From: an uncultured Tolumonas sp.
GTDB lineage: Bacteria > Pseudomonadota > Gammaproteobacteria > Enterobacterales > Aeromonadaceae
Direction of reading: 5' to 3'
DNA length: 64,000 nucleotides
Assembly: GCF_963678185.1 (NCBI RefSeq)
Contig: NZ_OY782757.1
Span: 1,189,001 to 1,253,000 of the forward strand
Part shown: piece after piece, positions 55,612 through 64,000 of the stretch
Numbering within the stretch: position 1 is the first letter of the stretch
Layout: every line of letters starts with the position of its first letter
The notes under the pieces: generated by a model
What the model was told of the DNA's origin: nothing
What the model saw: only the letters and a program-made list of their open reading frames with translations
Database searches by the model: none
Translations under genes and position numbers: made by a program

Positions 55612-57513
55612 ATGATCACTAACCTCATCAATGAAAAATTGATATGCCTCGATTTGCAGGCAACCACCAAGGACGCCGTATTTCGTGAAATGATCGAGAT
55701 GCTGTCCGCACAAGGAAAGGTGAAAGATAAACTACAATTTTTACAAGACGTGCAGGCCCGTGAAGCCATTGGCAATACTGGCTTTGAGGATGGCATTGCA
55801 CTGCCACACGCCAAGAGCCCTGCGGTTATTGAACCCGCAGTAGTAATTGGTGTCAGTCGTAAAGGCGTGGATTACGGCGCAGAAGATGGTAAACCATCCA
55901 AGCTGTTTTTCATGATTGCGTCACCCGCCGGTGGTGCCGATCACCACATTGGTGTCTTAGCGGAACTTTCATCCAAACTCATAGAAACTGGCTTTGTCGA
56001 CGCTATTATGGCCGCCAAATCCAGCCGTGAAGCGCTGGCGTTGCTGACAGCCAAAGCGGCACCGATTGCCGCACCATCTGGAGCAAACAAAGGCTTTCTG
56101 ATCGGGGTTACTGGCTGCCCTGCGGGAATAGCACATACCTATCTGGCAGCTGAAGCACTGGAAAAAGCGGCCAAAGAATTAGGTTACAAAATTAAAGTTG
56201 AAACCAACGGTTCCATCGGCGTTAAAAATGCCCCAACCGCAAAAGAAATCGCGGATGCTGACGCCATTATCGTGAGTTGTGACAAACAAGTGGATATGCA
56301 CCGATTCGCTGGTAAAAAAGTGATTAAAACCGGCGTAAAAGCCCCGATTAAAGATGCCAAAAACTTAATCAAACAAGCTTTAGCTGCTGCACCATATCAA
56401 CCGCAGGGGAATGCTATGCCGGCTGAAGAAAATAAATCCACGCAAGCCCGTTCCGATCTTTACCGCTTCCTGATGAATGGTGTTTCTCACATGATCCCAT
56501 TCGTCGTCACTGGGGGTTTATTAATTGCACTCTCTCTGGCAATCGGTGGTGATCCGACTCCCGGCGGTATGGCAATTCCAGCCGGTAGTATGTGGAACTC
56601 GGTGCTGAATGTCGGTGTCGTTGCGTTCAAACTGATGATCCCAATTCTGGCCGGTTATATTGCTTACGCGATTGGTGATCGACCAGCACTGGCACCGGGT
56701 TTCATTGGTGGTTGGATTGCCAATGATGGTTCGTTCTATGGTGCAACGGCCGGTACCGGTTTTATTGGTGCCATTGTTGCCGGTTTATTGGTTGGTTATT
56801 TTGTGCGCTGGGTCGCTACGCGCGATTACAACAAAATGCTGCGTCCATTGGTGCCTATTTTGATTGCACCGCTGTCCGGCACATTGTTTATCGCAGCGAT
56901 CTTTATCTTCATCATCGGTGCACCCATTGCTGGTTTGATGACGGGTCTTAATGCCATGCTGGTTTCCATGAGTGGTGGCAGTTTGGTGTTGTTAGGCATT
57001 GTTATCGGCGGTATGGCTGGCTTTGATATGGGCGGCCCAGTCAACAAAGTCGCCTTCCTGTTCTCTGTTGGCATGATTGCTTCAGGTCAAACTCAATTCA
57101 TGGGTGCCATGGCTTGTGCGATCCCAGTTGCACCATTAGGTATGGGTCTGGCGACTTTCCTTGGTCGTAAGATGGATCTGTTCGATGAAGACGAAATTGA
57201 AGCGGGTAAAGCCGCGGCAGCCATGGGTCTGGTCGGTATTTCTGAAGGCGCGATCCCGTTTGCAGCACAAGATCCGTTGGCGGTTATTCCAGCCAATATG
57301 TTGGGCAGTATCGTCGCCGCAGTAATGGCCTTCGTTTTCGGTGTAACTAACGCGGTTGCACACGGTGGCCCGATTGTGGCGCTGTTAGGTGCGATGAATA
57401 AACCACTGCTGGCACTGGCTGCCATGGCAGCAGGTGCAGTTACCACCGCACTGGTTGCTATCACCCTGAAAAAAATCAAAGCCTCTAAAGTAGCGGTTGC
57501 TAACGCAGCCTGA
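55612..57513 (+). CDS. Fructose-family PTS transporter, fused EIIA-EIIB-EIIC
   Basis: Imports and phosphorylates a hexose using phosphoenolpyruvate through EI and HPr. Seen: EIIA (about 1-148) with phosphorylated His66 in ALPHAKS; EIIB (about 162-260) with Cys169 in GVTGCPAGIAHTY; EIIC (about 290-625) with eight or more helices. The A-B-C order in one chain of 633 residues differs from enterobacterial FruA (which has B and C, with A on another protein). The ATG at 55612 is preferred; an upstream TTG is weaker. No fruK, fruB or manA lies next to it, so the sugar (fructose or mannose) is open. Confidence 0.92.
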   Translation: MITNLINEKLICLDLQATTKDAVFREMIEMLSAQGKVKDKLQFLQDVQAREAIGNTGFEDGIALPHAKSPAVIEPAVVIGVSRKGVDYGAEDGKPSKLFFMIASPAGGADHHIGVLAELSSKLIETGFVDAIMAAKSSREALALLTAKAAPIAAPSGANKGFLIGVTGCPAGIAHTYLAAEALEKAAKELGYKIKVETNGSIGVKNAPTAKEIADADAIIVSCDKQVDMHRFAGKKVIKTGVKAPIKDAKNLIKQALAAAPYQPQGNAMPAEENKSTQARSDLYRFLMNGVSHMIPFVVTGGLLIALSLAIGGDPTPGGMAIPAGSMWNSVLNVGVVAFKLMIPILAGYIAYAIGDRPALAPGFIGGWIANDGSFYGATAGTGFIGAIVAGLLVGYFVRWVATRDYNKMLRPLVPILIAPLSGTLFIAAIFIFIIGAPIAGLMTGLNAMLVSMSGGSLVLLGIVIGGMAGFDMGGPVNKVAFLFSVGMIASGQTQFMGAMACAIPVAPLGMGLATFLGRKMDLFDEDEIEAGKAAAAMGLVGISEGAIPFAAQDPLAVIPANMLGSIVAAVMAFVFGVTNAVAHGGPIVALLGAMNKPLLALAAMAAGAVTTALVAITLKKIKASKVAVANAA

Positions 57514-57527
57514 TCATAAATAACGCA

Positions 57528-57562
57528 TTGGTCTGGCAGCCCCCCTGTCAGGCCAATTTTTT
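57528..57562 (+). terminator. Rho-independent terminator after the PTS gene
   Basis: TTGGTCTGGCAG pairs with CTGTCAGGCCAA (two wobble pairs), followed by a run of six T residues. It reaches the stop codon of the convergent radical-SAM gene. Confidence 0.9.
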
Positions 57563-58637
57563 ATTTTATCTCTACCGGTAACCGTCTTGGCCCCCATTTG
57601 CCGGGATGCTCTTCAAATACCCCCGGAATTTTGGTGCCACAGTGCTGACAGCAGCCATGCTGTAATGCCCAAGTTCCCAGCCGATATGCATCCCGCTCGA
57701 TCAGTAATTCGCCACAAGAAGGGCACCAGGTACTACCATCTTTAACGTCATGCACATTGCCGACATATACATAATGCAGCCCATGGGCTTTCGCGATATC
57801 CCGCGCTTGTAACAAGCTGGTCATGGGGGTGCGGGGTTTATCCAGCATATGAAAATCAGGGTGGAATGCTGTGAAATGCAGCGGCACATCCGGCCCTAAC
57901 TCATCTGCGATCCAGCGGCACATCGCGTCAAGCTCCACCGGAGAGTCGTTTTCGCCTGGGATCAATAACGTCGTAATTTCAAACCAAACCTGAGTTTCAT
58001 GTTTTAAATACCGCAAAGAATCCAGCACCGGCGCTAGGTGCCCGCCACAGATCCGATGGTAAAACGCTTCAGTGAAGCCTTTGAGATCCACATTTGCCGC
58101 ATCCATACCGGCAAAAAACTCTCGCCGTGGTTCCGGGTTGATATAACCCGCCGTCACCGCCACTGTTTTGATGTTCCGCGCATGACAGGCCGCCGCCACA
58201 TCCAACGCATACTCCATAAAAATTACCGGATCGTTATAGGTAAAAGCGACGGATCGGCTGCCGGTTTGCTCCGCCATTTTCGCCAGCTGTTCCGGTGTCG
58301 CGGCGGCACTCAGGGTTTCCATATGGCGGGATTTGCTGATATCCCAGTTTTGGCAAAATGCGCAGGTCAGATTGCATCCGGCAGTACCAAACGACAGCAC
58401 TGGCGTACCGGGCAAAAAATGATGCAGCGGTTTTTTTTCTATCGGATCAATGCAAAAACCACTGGAGCGACCATAGCTGGTTAAGACAATTTCACCGCCC
58501 TGCGCCATGCGCACATAACACACACCGCGCTTACCTTCGCGTAATTCACACTCACGAGGGCACAACGTACAAACGACATGATCATTATCCAGATGACGCC
58601 AATAATGGGTCGCAACAGTATTGTCTGAATTATCCAT
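57561..58637 (-). CDS. amrS: AmmeMemoRadiSam system radical SAM enzyme
   Basis: Radical SAM protein of 358 residues, one of three families that co-occur as the AmmeMemoRadiSam system, whose reaction is not established. Seen: an N-terminal cysteine-rich lead (CTLCPRECELREGKRGVC). The radical-SAM cluster motif CNLTCAFC (C-x3-C-x2-C) follows, then FTYNDPVIF. Two C-terminal CxxC pairs (CPSC and CQHC) could hold zinc or another cluster. It has a GGAGG Shine-Dalgarno. It is divergent from the MEMO1 and AMMECR1 genes across only 56 bases. The gene symbol follows common database use. Confidence 0.93.
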   Translation of the reverse strand: MDNSDNTVATHYWRHLDNDHVVCTLCPRECELREGKRGVCYVRMAQGGEIVLTSYGRSSGFCIDPIEKKPLHHFLPGTPVLSFGTAGCNLTCAFCQNWDISKSRHMETLSAAATPEQLAKMAEQTGSRSVAFTYNDPVIFMEYALDVAAACHARNIKTVAVTAGYINPEPRREFFAGMDAANVDLKGFTEAFYHRICGGHLAPVLDSLRYLKHETQVWFEITTLLIPGENDSPVELDAMCRWIADELGPDVPLHFTAFHPDFHMLDKPRTPMTSLLQARDIAKAHGLHYVYVGNVHDVKDGSTWCPSCGELLIERDAYRLGTWALQHGCCQHCGTKIPGVFEEHPGKWGPRRLPVEIK

Positions 58638-58663
58638 ACATCCTCCGGGGTAACACTATAATT

Positions 58664-58678
58664 GTAGGTGACATCTAC
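58664..58678. promoter_or_regulatory. Dyad in the 56-base divergent AmmeMemoRadiSam promoter
   Basis: GTAGGTG-A-CATCTAC forms 7-base arms with one mismatch between the divergent genes. A TATAAT (58657-58662) reading rightward adjoins it. Shine-Dalgarno sequences of both genes are mirror images at the two ends. A shared regulator could bind here. Confidence 0.4.
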
Positions 58679-58693
58679 CTATTCGGAGGTTGT

Positions 58694-59470
58694 ATGCAGG
58701 TCATTCATCAGCCCGCGGTGGCGGATATGTTTTATCCGGCCGATCCGGAAAGATTAATCAGCTGGATGCAAAACCATGTCCACCCGACAACAGACACCCA
58801 CCGTCGGCCACGCATTCTGATCCTGCCGCATGCCGGATATCGGTTCTCCGGTGATATCGCTGCACAGGGTTATCGGCTGTTACGGAAAAGTCAGTTTAAG
58901 CGCGTGATCGTGTTGTGCCCTGCACATCGGGTTTATGTTCAGGGTATCGCTGTGCCCACCCGTTGGGATGCAGAAGCAACACCGTTAGGCCGCGTGCCAT
59001 TAGATAAAATGGCCATTGAGCAACTGCTCACCTTACCGAGCGTGATTGCCATGACAGAAGCGCACCGTCAGGAACATGCCATCGAAGTCCAACTCCCCTT
59101 CCTGCAATATCAACTCGGTGAATTTCAACTTATTCCCCTGGTGGTAGGCGAATGCCCGCCAGAAGATGTCGCTCATGCATTAGAACTCATGATGAACGAT
59201 GAGACACTGGCGATTGTCAGCAGTGATCTCAGTCATTACCTCAGTGCCGATATTGCCCAACAACAAGATGAGCAAACCATTCAGCAAATACTGCAATTTG
59301 ATGAAACCTTATCGGGTGATCAGGCTTGTGGTTGCTACGCATTGAATGGCGCTTTGCACTGGGCCCACCAGCATCAATTAACAATTGAATTGCTGGCCAA
59401 ATGCAATTCGGGTGATGCCAATCATGATAAAGATCGGGTGGTAGGATATGCCGCTTTTGCTTTGTATTGA
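58694..59470 (+). CDS. amrB: AmmeMemoRadiSam system protein B (MEMO1 family)
   Basis: Bacterial homologue of human MEMO1, related in fold to non-heme iron dioxygenases. Seen: 258 residues. Conserved metal-site and fold segments include ILPHAGYRFSGDIAA, CPAHRVYVQG, EHAIEVQLPFLQY, SSDLSHYLS and the ACGCYALNGAL cysteine. The ATG at 58694 has a GGAGG Shine-Dalgarno; the frame further upstream crosses the divergent gene and is not coding. It overlaps protein A by 23 bases, so they are coupled. In bacteria no substrate is known. Confidence 0.93.
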   Translation: MQVIHQPAVADMFYPADPERLISWMQNHVHPTTDTHRRPRILILPHAGYRFSGDIAAQGYRLLRKSQFKRVIVLCPAHRVYVQGIAVPTRWDAEATPLGRVPLDKMAIEQLLTLPSVIAMTEAHRQEHAIEVQLPFLQYQLGEFQLIPLVVGECPPEDVAHALELMMNDETLAIVSSDLSHYLSADIAQQQDEQTIQQILQFDETLSGDQACGCYALNGALHWAHQHQLTIELLAKCNSGDANHDKDRVVGYAAFALY

Positions 59471-60035
59471 ATTAACCGAACGTCAGGCCATGCTGGCGCT
59501 GGCACGGCAAGCTATCCAAGCTCGTTGGTCACAAAGTAATGCTCAAGTTACCCATAATTTAGCGCATGGCGATCAAAAACCCGGCTGTTTTGTCACACTT
59601 AGAAAGCATGGCGAACTGCGCGGCTGTATTGGTACATTAGAACAGGATATGCCCTTGCAACAATCCATTGCCTATTTTGCCCACGCAGCAGCTTTTCAAG
59701 ATCCCCGTTTTCCGCCATTGACCAAAGATGAATTAGCCGACTGTGTGATTAGTATTTCGTTGCTCAGCGAACGTGAACCCATATCCGCTGGCAGTAAAGA
59801 GGAATTACTGGCTGCACTGACCCCTTTTAGTGATGGTTTGTGGCTCAGTGATGGTTATCATCGAGCCACTTTTCTACCAGCGGTCTGGCGTGAATTACCC
59901 GATAAGCACGATTTTATTCAGCATTTATTGCGCAAAGGCGGTTGGCCCGTACAAGGCTGGCCAGCACAGATGAAAGCATGGCGTTATCACAGCATCGAGT
60001 TTTCCGAACCAGATGGTGAACTAGTTCGCGAATGA
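59448..60035 (+). CDS. amrA: AmmeMemoRadiSam system protein A (AMMECR1 family)
   Basis: AMMECR1-domain protein of 195 residues. Seen: the hallmark hexapeptide LRGCIG (residues 57-62), with CFVTLRKHGE before it. The rest of the core includes AAAFQDPRFPPL and VISISLLSEREPI, and GWPVQGWPAQMKAWRYHS at the end. AMMECR1 proteins have no proven biochemical activity. The ATG at 59448 lies inside the MEMO1 gene with GGTAGGA as Shine-Dalgarno. The three families together are the complete set, so the system should be functional. Confidence 0.94.
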   Translation: MPLLLCIELTERQAMLALARQAIQARWSQSNAQVTHNLAHGDQKPGCFVTLRKHGELRGCIGTLEQDMPLQQSIAYFAHAAAFQDPRFPPLTKDELADCVISISLLSEREPISAGSKEELLAALTPFSDGLWLSDGYHRATFLPAVWRELPDKHDFIQHLLRKGGWPVQGWPAQMKAWRYHSIEFSEPDGELVRE

Positions 60036-60083
60036 GCGCTAAAGATGATTGTTTAGTAAGTGCTTAATTTGTCATAATGACAC

Positions 60084-60611
60084 ATGCTTGATGTGGTCTC
60101 TTTTCATCTGCCGAAAATCAAGAAAAAGGAGTTTCTTCTGGATTCATCAGCTCTATCCCTGTTTGTATTTCGTCTGGATGATCACCTCTACGCGCTGCCG
60201 CTGGCGGCTGTCGAACGAGTGACCCGAGCAGCAGCTGTCACCCCCGTTGCCCATTCTGCTTCGATCCTGCAAGGCGTTATTAATGTGCAGGGAGACCTAT
60301 TACCAGTCATAAATACTCGGCGCATGCTGTCATTACCGGAAAGGGAACTGGATATTGATGATGTTTTTATCCTGCTCCGTAATGACCAGCAACGTTTGGT
60401 TATGATCGCAGATGCGGTGCATCAGGTAATAACAATAGAAGCCTCCCATATTGTTCCGGCGGATCATATCTTAAGCCATAACTCGCCATGGCAAGGCTTG
60501 CTGGTGCTGGATGATGGCATGGTGTTGATCCAAGATCTCGCGGCCTGTCTGCGAGAGTTTGACGCGCAAATACAGATGATGCCCGTACAGGAAACGCCGT
60601 CGCATGGATAA
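60084..60611 (+). CDS. CheW-like adaptor, first copy
   Basis: Scaffold linking a receptor to a CheA-type kinase. Seen: a CheW SH3-like domain over about residues 25-160 (LSLFVFRLDDHLYALPLAAVE, GVINVQGDLLPVINTRRML). As read from the ATG at 60084 it has 175 residues with a Lys-rich N-terminal extension that CheW proteins do not usually have. A perfect AAGGAG (60126-60131) lies 6 bases ahead of an in-frame CTG (60138), so the true start may be there. It overlaps the CheR gene by 8 bases. In operon order it corresponds to the WspB-type component. Confidence 0.9.
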   Translation: MLDVVSFHLPKIKKKEFLLDSSALSLFVFRLDDHLYALPLAAVERVTRAAAVTPVAHSASILQGVINVQGDLLPVINTRRMLSLPERELDIDDVFILLRNDQQRLVMIADAVHQVITIEASHIVPADHILSHNSPWQGLLVLDDGMVLIQDLAACLREFDAQIQMMPVQETPSHG

Positions 60612-61986
60612 TCTGGTGTTAGAACCTATCCGGCTGGCTAGAGATTTCATCTCGCGGCATTACGGCATCCATCATCCAGGTGAACGCCTGACCGATCTGG
60701 ATAGAAAATTAACCCAAATTGCGCAGTTTCTCGGCTACCCTCAACAATTTGATTTAATTAAAAATCTATTGGCCGGGCAACTCTCGACGACAGAGCTGCA
60801 ACAGATGGTCGAAGCACTGACGGTTGGCGAAACCTATTTTTTCCGCGAACCCGATGCCATCGATGCCTTATTAAATGCCATTATTCCCAGCATTCGGGAA
60901 CGCCAGGGCCGGCGACTTAAATTATGGAGTGCCGGGTGCGCAACCGGCGAAGAGCCCTACTCATTAGCGATGGCATTAGATGCTCATCTCAACGATGCTG
61001 AACATTGGGATATCTCGATTCTGGCCACCGATATCAATCAGCAATCGTTACAGAAAGCTGCGCAAGGTAATTATAAAGCCTGGTCATTTCGCGCTACGCC
61101 CACGCATTACAAACAGCGCTATTTTTATCCGCAAACGGACGGCTCTTTTGCACTGGATAGCCGTATCCGCCAAATGGTGCAATTTAATCACCTAAATCTG
61201 GCCCAACAGGATTACCCGTCCCCTGCTAACGGCACGCATCAGGTTGATGTGTTATTTTGCCGTAATGTTTTGATGTATTTTGCACCACAAACCATTCATC
61301 AAATCGTTCAGCAATTTTCCAGATCGCTGGCACCTGGCGGTTGGCTGGTGGTCAGCCAGACGGAATGTTCGCATTATTTCCAGCAAGAATTTGAAACGAT
61401 CCAATTTGGGCAGGCGTTTTTATTCCGTAAACGCGACCCGCAGGCACAGTGGAAGCTGTTACCACTGCCAGAGTTATCGCCTGCCGCCCTCTTTGACTAT
61501 GCCAAATTGCCTGAACCTTCGGTTGCGCAACCACAAACAAAGTGGACAAAACCTGAAGCGCTCACCGCCATGCCGGTTGCAGTCAAAAAAAGCAGTACAG
61601 AGCTATTAAAACAGGCACAAGCATTGGCTAATCAAGGCTTATTGAACGAAGCCTGTGCCCTGTGCGAAACAGCGTTATCTGAGCAAAAACTCAATGCGCC
61701 GGGGCATTATTTACACGCCATGATCTTGCAGGAACTCAACCAGCTAACGCAGGCCAGAGAGGCATTACGGCGCGTGTTATATCTGCAGCCGGATATGATC
61801 ATGGCCATTTATACCCTGGCTAATCTGGAGCAACAGCAAGGCCATCGCCGCGAAGCCCAGCGCCATTTTGATAATGCATTCCGAATTCTCAGCATGCATG
61901 AAAATGACAGCCTGATTCCCCATTCTGAGGGGCTATCTGCGGGTCAATTGCGCGAACTTTTGATGCAATTACGCATAGATGGATAA
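60604..61986 (+). CDS. CheR-type methyltransferase with C-terminal TPR domain (WspC-like)
   Basis: Methylates glutamates on the chemoreceptor using S-adenosylmethionine. Seen: 460 residues. The N-terminal helical part carries VGETYFFRE, and the SAM site is WSAGCATGEEPYSLAM (about 107-120), with LATDINQQSL and LFCRNVLMYF. After about residue 300 a linker leads to tetratricopeptide repeats (about 335-440), as in WspC. The TPR part implies a protein partner and a non-classical pathway. The start overlaps the first CheW gene, and the second CheW follows after 4 bases. Confidence 0.95.
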   Translation: MDNLVLEPIRLARDFISRHYGIHHPGERLTDLDRKLTQIAQFLGYPQQFDLIKNLLAGQLSTTELQQMVEALTVGETYFFREPDAIDALLNAIIPSIRERQGRRLKLWSAGCATGEEPYSLAMALDAHLNDAEHWDISILATDINQQSLQKAAQGNYKAWSFRATPTHYKQRYFYPQTDGSFALDSRIRQMVQFNHLNLAQQDYPSPANGTHQVDVLFCRNVLMYFAPQTIHQIVQQFSRSLAPGGWLVVSQTECSHYFQQEFETIQFGQAFLFRKRDPQAQWKLLPLPELSPAALFDYAKLPEPSVAQPQTKWTKPEALTAMPVAVKKSSTELLKQAQALANQGLLNEACALCETALSEQKLNAPGHYLHAMILQELNQLTQAREALRRVLYLQPDMIMAIYTLANLEQQQGHRREAQRHFDNAFRILSMHENDSLIPHSEGLSAGQLRELLMQLRIDG

Positions 61987-62014
61987 ATAGATGGGTAAAT
62001 GGAAGGATAAAGAG

Positions 62015-62548
62015 ATGAACCAGTTATCCCAAGAAGAAAAACAAAAGATCTTACAGGATCGGGCCCGACAACTCGCCAGCACACCGGCCTATCAGCAGGA
62101 TGAGCACGAATGCATTGATATCACCCGTTTTGAATTACACGGTGAACACTATGCATTCGAATCACGCTACATTCGGGAGATTGTTCCCGTTAACCATGTT
62201 ACGCCCCTGCCCTGTGTGCCCGCTTTTGTAGCCGGTATCATGAATCTTCGTGGCCGCATTCTCTCTTTATTGCATCTGGACAGGCTACTCGGCTTAGCCT
62301 CTGCCGGACAAACGCCGATGCAACAAGTCATTATTCTCAGTAATGACAACATGGAATTCGGTTTGCTGGTGGAACAAATCAGTGGTGTCGCCCAATTGCC
62401 GTTGTCCAAGATTCAGGATGAATTACCAACGCTCAGTGAGCAAGCACAGCGCTATCTAAGAGGGCTAACGCCCGATCGCCAAATATTATTGGATGCACAA
62501 TTATTGCTGAACGACCCGGCATTATGTGTTGATGAAGAAATTAACTAA
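62015..62548 (+). CDS. CheW-like adaptor, second copy (WspD-like)
   Basis: Second scaffold of the same chemosensory operon. Seen: a hydrophilic N-terminus of about 35 residues, then a CheW domain ([40 protein letters not shown]). The ATG at 62015 has AAGGA seven bases before it and gives 177 residues; an ATG eight codons earlier (61991) is an alternative with a weaker site. Two non-identical CheW genes flanking a CheR-TPR gene are typical of Wsp/ACF pathways. The receptor gene follows after 23 bases. Confidence 0.93.
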   Translation: MNQLSQEEKQKILQDRARQLASTPAYQQDEHECIDITRFELHGEHYAFESRYIREIVPVNHVTPLPCVPAFVAGIMNLRGRILSLLHLDRLLGLASAGQTPMQQVIILSNDNMEFGLLVEQISGVAQLPLSKIQDELPTLSEQAQRYLRGLTPDRQILLDAQLLLNDPALCVDEEIN

Positions 62549-62571
62549 AAATAATTAAGAGGAATGACTCC

Positions 62572-64000
62572 ATGAAATGGACGATTGGCAAAAAACTGGC
62601 ACTGTTAGGCAGTCTGATGCTGGCAGCACTGGGCATCATGGGTGTCGTTACCTATAACAACATTGGCCGAGTGATCGAAAATTCGACTGCGCTATCGCGA
62701 ACTTTTAGCGTAATTGACGCTAATAATGCCATTGCACCGAATTTGTTTTCTGCCGAATCAGCCCAACGCTCTTATTTACTCAGCGGCAGCCCTGCTTATC
62801 TGCAGCTGTACCGTGAGTCCGTCGATAAAACCCGCGCGGCACTCAGCCATCTGCGTGAACTGGCATCGAATGAAGAGTCAGCACGGTTGACGAACGAGCT
62901 GGAAGATATGCTGAATTCGCGTCTCAGCAGCCTGGAAATGGGCATCACCATGTATGACAAACATACTTTGGATGAATATGTTCAGCTGATGAAAGACGGT
63001 GTCGGCATTGAGTTGATGAAAAAAGTCTCTCAAAACCGTGATGCCATAGATACATTGGAACGCCATCTGGCACAGCAACGTGCAACTGAACTCACCGCCA
63101 GCAATCAGTTTGCGCAAGCGTTCATCTTATGGGGCACGCTATTAACCGTTAGCATCATGGCGGCTGCCGCCGTCTTTCTGGTGCGTAGCATCAGTAACCC
63201 GTTACATGAGCTGACCGATACCGCAAACCGGATTTCCAAAGGAGATTTATCCCAACGTACAACCTCGATCACCAAGCGCAGCGATGAAATCGGTATTTTG
63301 TCAGAAGCATTTGAGCAGATGAATGATTACCTGCAGCGGATGTCAAATGTCGCCCGTGCACTGGCTGATAACGATCTATCGGTAGATAGCAGCCCATTAT
63401 CGGAAAAAGATGCGCTGGGACACTCCTTTGCCGCGATGACCGCGAATTTCCGCAAAATGATTGCCGAAGTGAAAGATGCCGCCAAACAAATGAGTGGCTC
63501 TTCTGCCCAGATCGCAGCCCTAACCTCCCAGTTGGCGGCCAGTTCCACCGAAACAGCCGCCGCCGTCAGTGAAACTTCCACAACATTGGAAGAGATCAAA
63601 GTCACCGCCAATCAGGTGAACCAGAAATCGGCATTTGTATCGGAATCAGCGCGCAGCACCGCTCAGATGACGCAAAACGGGCAAAAAAGTGTGAATGAAA
63701 CACTCACAGGCATGAACAAAATCCGTGAACAGATGAATTTCATCGCGGAAAGTATTGTACGGTTAAGCGAACAGAGTATGGCGATTGGTGAAATCATCTC
63801 CTCGGTCGGCGATCTGGCCAGCCAATCCAATCTGCTCGCCGTTAACGCCTCTATTGAAGCAGCCAAAGCCGGTGAACACGGCAAAGGCTTTGCCGTTGTG
63901 GCGCAGGAAGTCCGCAGCCTGGCCGAGCAATCAAAAGAATCCACCGAACAGATCCGTCGTATTCTGAATGATATTCAAAAAGCGATCAGCTCAGCGGTTA
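62572..64000 (+). CDS. Methyl-accepting chemotaxis protein (3' end outside window)
   Basis: Membrane receptor for the CheW-CheR-CheW operon, open to the window edge with 476 residues visible. Seen: helix about 8-30; a four-helix periplasmic sensor of CHASE3/Tar-like size (about 31-185); second helix about 187-205; HAMP about 206-260; then the signalling coiled coil. The hairpin tip is near residues 421-452 ([20 protein letters not shown]). A GAGGA Shine-Dalgarno precedes the ATG. In the Pseudomonas wsp operon the receptor comes first, so the order here differs. The kinase, methylesterase and output genes should lie to the right. Confidence 0.95.
   Translation, partial: MKWTIGKKLALLGSLMLAALGIMGVVTYNNIGRVIENSTALSRTFSVIDANNAIAPNLFSAESAQRSYLLSGSPAYLQLYRESVDKTRAALSHLRELASNEESARLTNELEDMLNSRLSSLEMGITMYDKHTLDEYVQLMKDGVGIELMKKVSQNRDAIDTLERHLAQQRATELTASNQFAQAFILWGTLLTVSIMAAAAVFLVRSISNPLHELTDTANRISKGDLSQRTTSITKRSDEIGILSEAFEQMNDYLQRMSNVARALADNDLSVDSSPLSEKDALGHSFAAMTANFRKMIAEVKDAAKQMSGSSAQIAALTSQLAASSTETAAAVSETSTTLEEIKVTANQVNQKSAFVSESARSTAQMTQNGQKSVNETLTGMNKIREQMNFIAESIVRLSEQSMAIGEIISSVGDLASQSNLLAVNASIEAAKAGEHGKGFAVVAQEVRSLAEQSKESTEQIRRILNDIQKAISSAV

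Noticed and set aside
58038..58693. Plus-strand frames leading into the MEMO1 gene, including a long N-terminal extension
   Set aside because: They overlap the radical-SAM gene on the opposite strand; the GGAGG-preceded ATG at 58694 gives the family N-terminus.

Overview
The window is a stretch of gammaproteobacterial chromosome with roughly balanced base composition and dense, mostly operonic genes. The gene neighbourhoods (phoBR next to sbcCD, ppk-ppx between the pst genes, cyoABCDE-yajR, yegQ-yfhL, long PstA and PstC forms, a Wsp-like chemosensory operon) suggest Aeromonadales, with something Tolumonas-like as my best guess. That placement rests on gene order and protein similarity recalled from memory, not on a search. 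I see no prophage, insertion sequence or CRISPR array.

Layout. 1-4140 (minus): start of a surface-polysaccharide operon. A JUMPstart/ops element lies ahead of wzz. A 682-base AT-rich gap follows, then a UDP-GlcNAc 4,6-dehydratase and a LegC-type aminotransferase that runs off the left edge. 4219-12742 (minus): galE, then the coupled pair of alpha-2-macroglobulin lipoprotein (yfhM) and pbpC. 12965-26512: a phosphate block with pstC-pstA-pstB-phoU, divergent ppk-ppx, a small membrane protein, tadA, pstS and phoB-phoR. Four PHO boxes sit at the same 10-base distance from their -10 elements. 26530-31541 (minus): sbcD-sbcC. 31616-36114: GNAT acetyltransferase, rdgC, a tight trhP(yegQ)-yfhL-glutaredoxin operon, and suhB.

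36149-40602: divergent ydcO/ydcN with paired operator-like palindromes, then a CHASE-PAS-PAS-GGDEF cyclase. 40618-47667 (minus): cyoABCDE-yajR and an AroE-like SdhL gene. 47873-51306: Fur-box-preceded TonB receptor and a divergent GAF/HD-GYP protein. 51317-57562: CNNM/CorC-family exporter, tRNA-Thr and tRNA-Phe, a LexA-box-preceded YdjM-like protein, a yybP-ykoY manganese riboswitch ahead of an MneA/GDT1 exporter, a CHAD protein, and a one-piece fructose-family PTS EIIABC. 57561-60035: the complete three-gene AmmeMemoRadiSam set. 60084-64000: CheW, CheR-TPR, CheW and a truncated MCP, the start of a Wsp/ACF-type chemosensory operon.

Functional themes. Phosphate sensing, uptake and polyphosphate turnover form one PhoB-controlled unit. 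Second-messenger and surface signalling appear three times (GGDEF, HD-GYP, Wsp-like). Metal handling appears through the Fur, manganese-riboswitch and CNNM genes. The least understood cassette is AmmeMemoRadiSam. The most testable new link is the trhP-yfhL-glutaredoxin operon.
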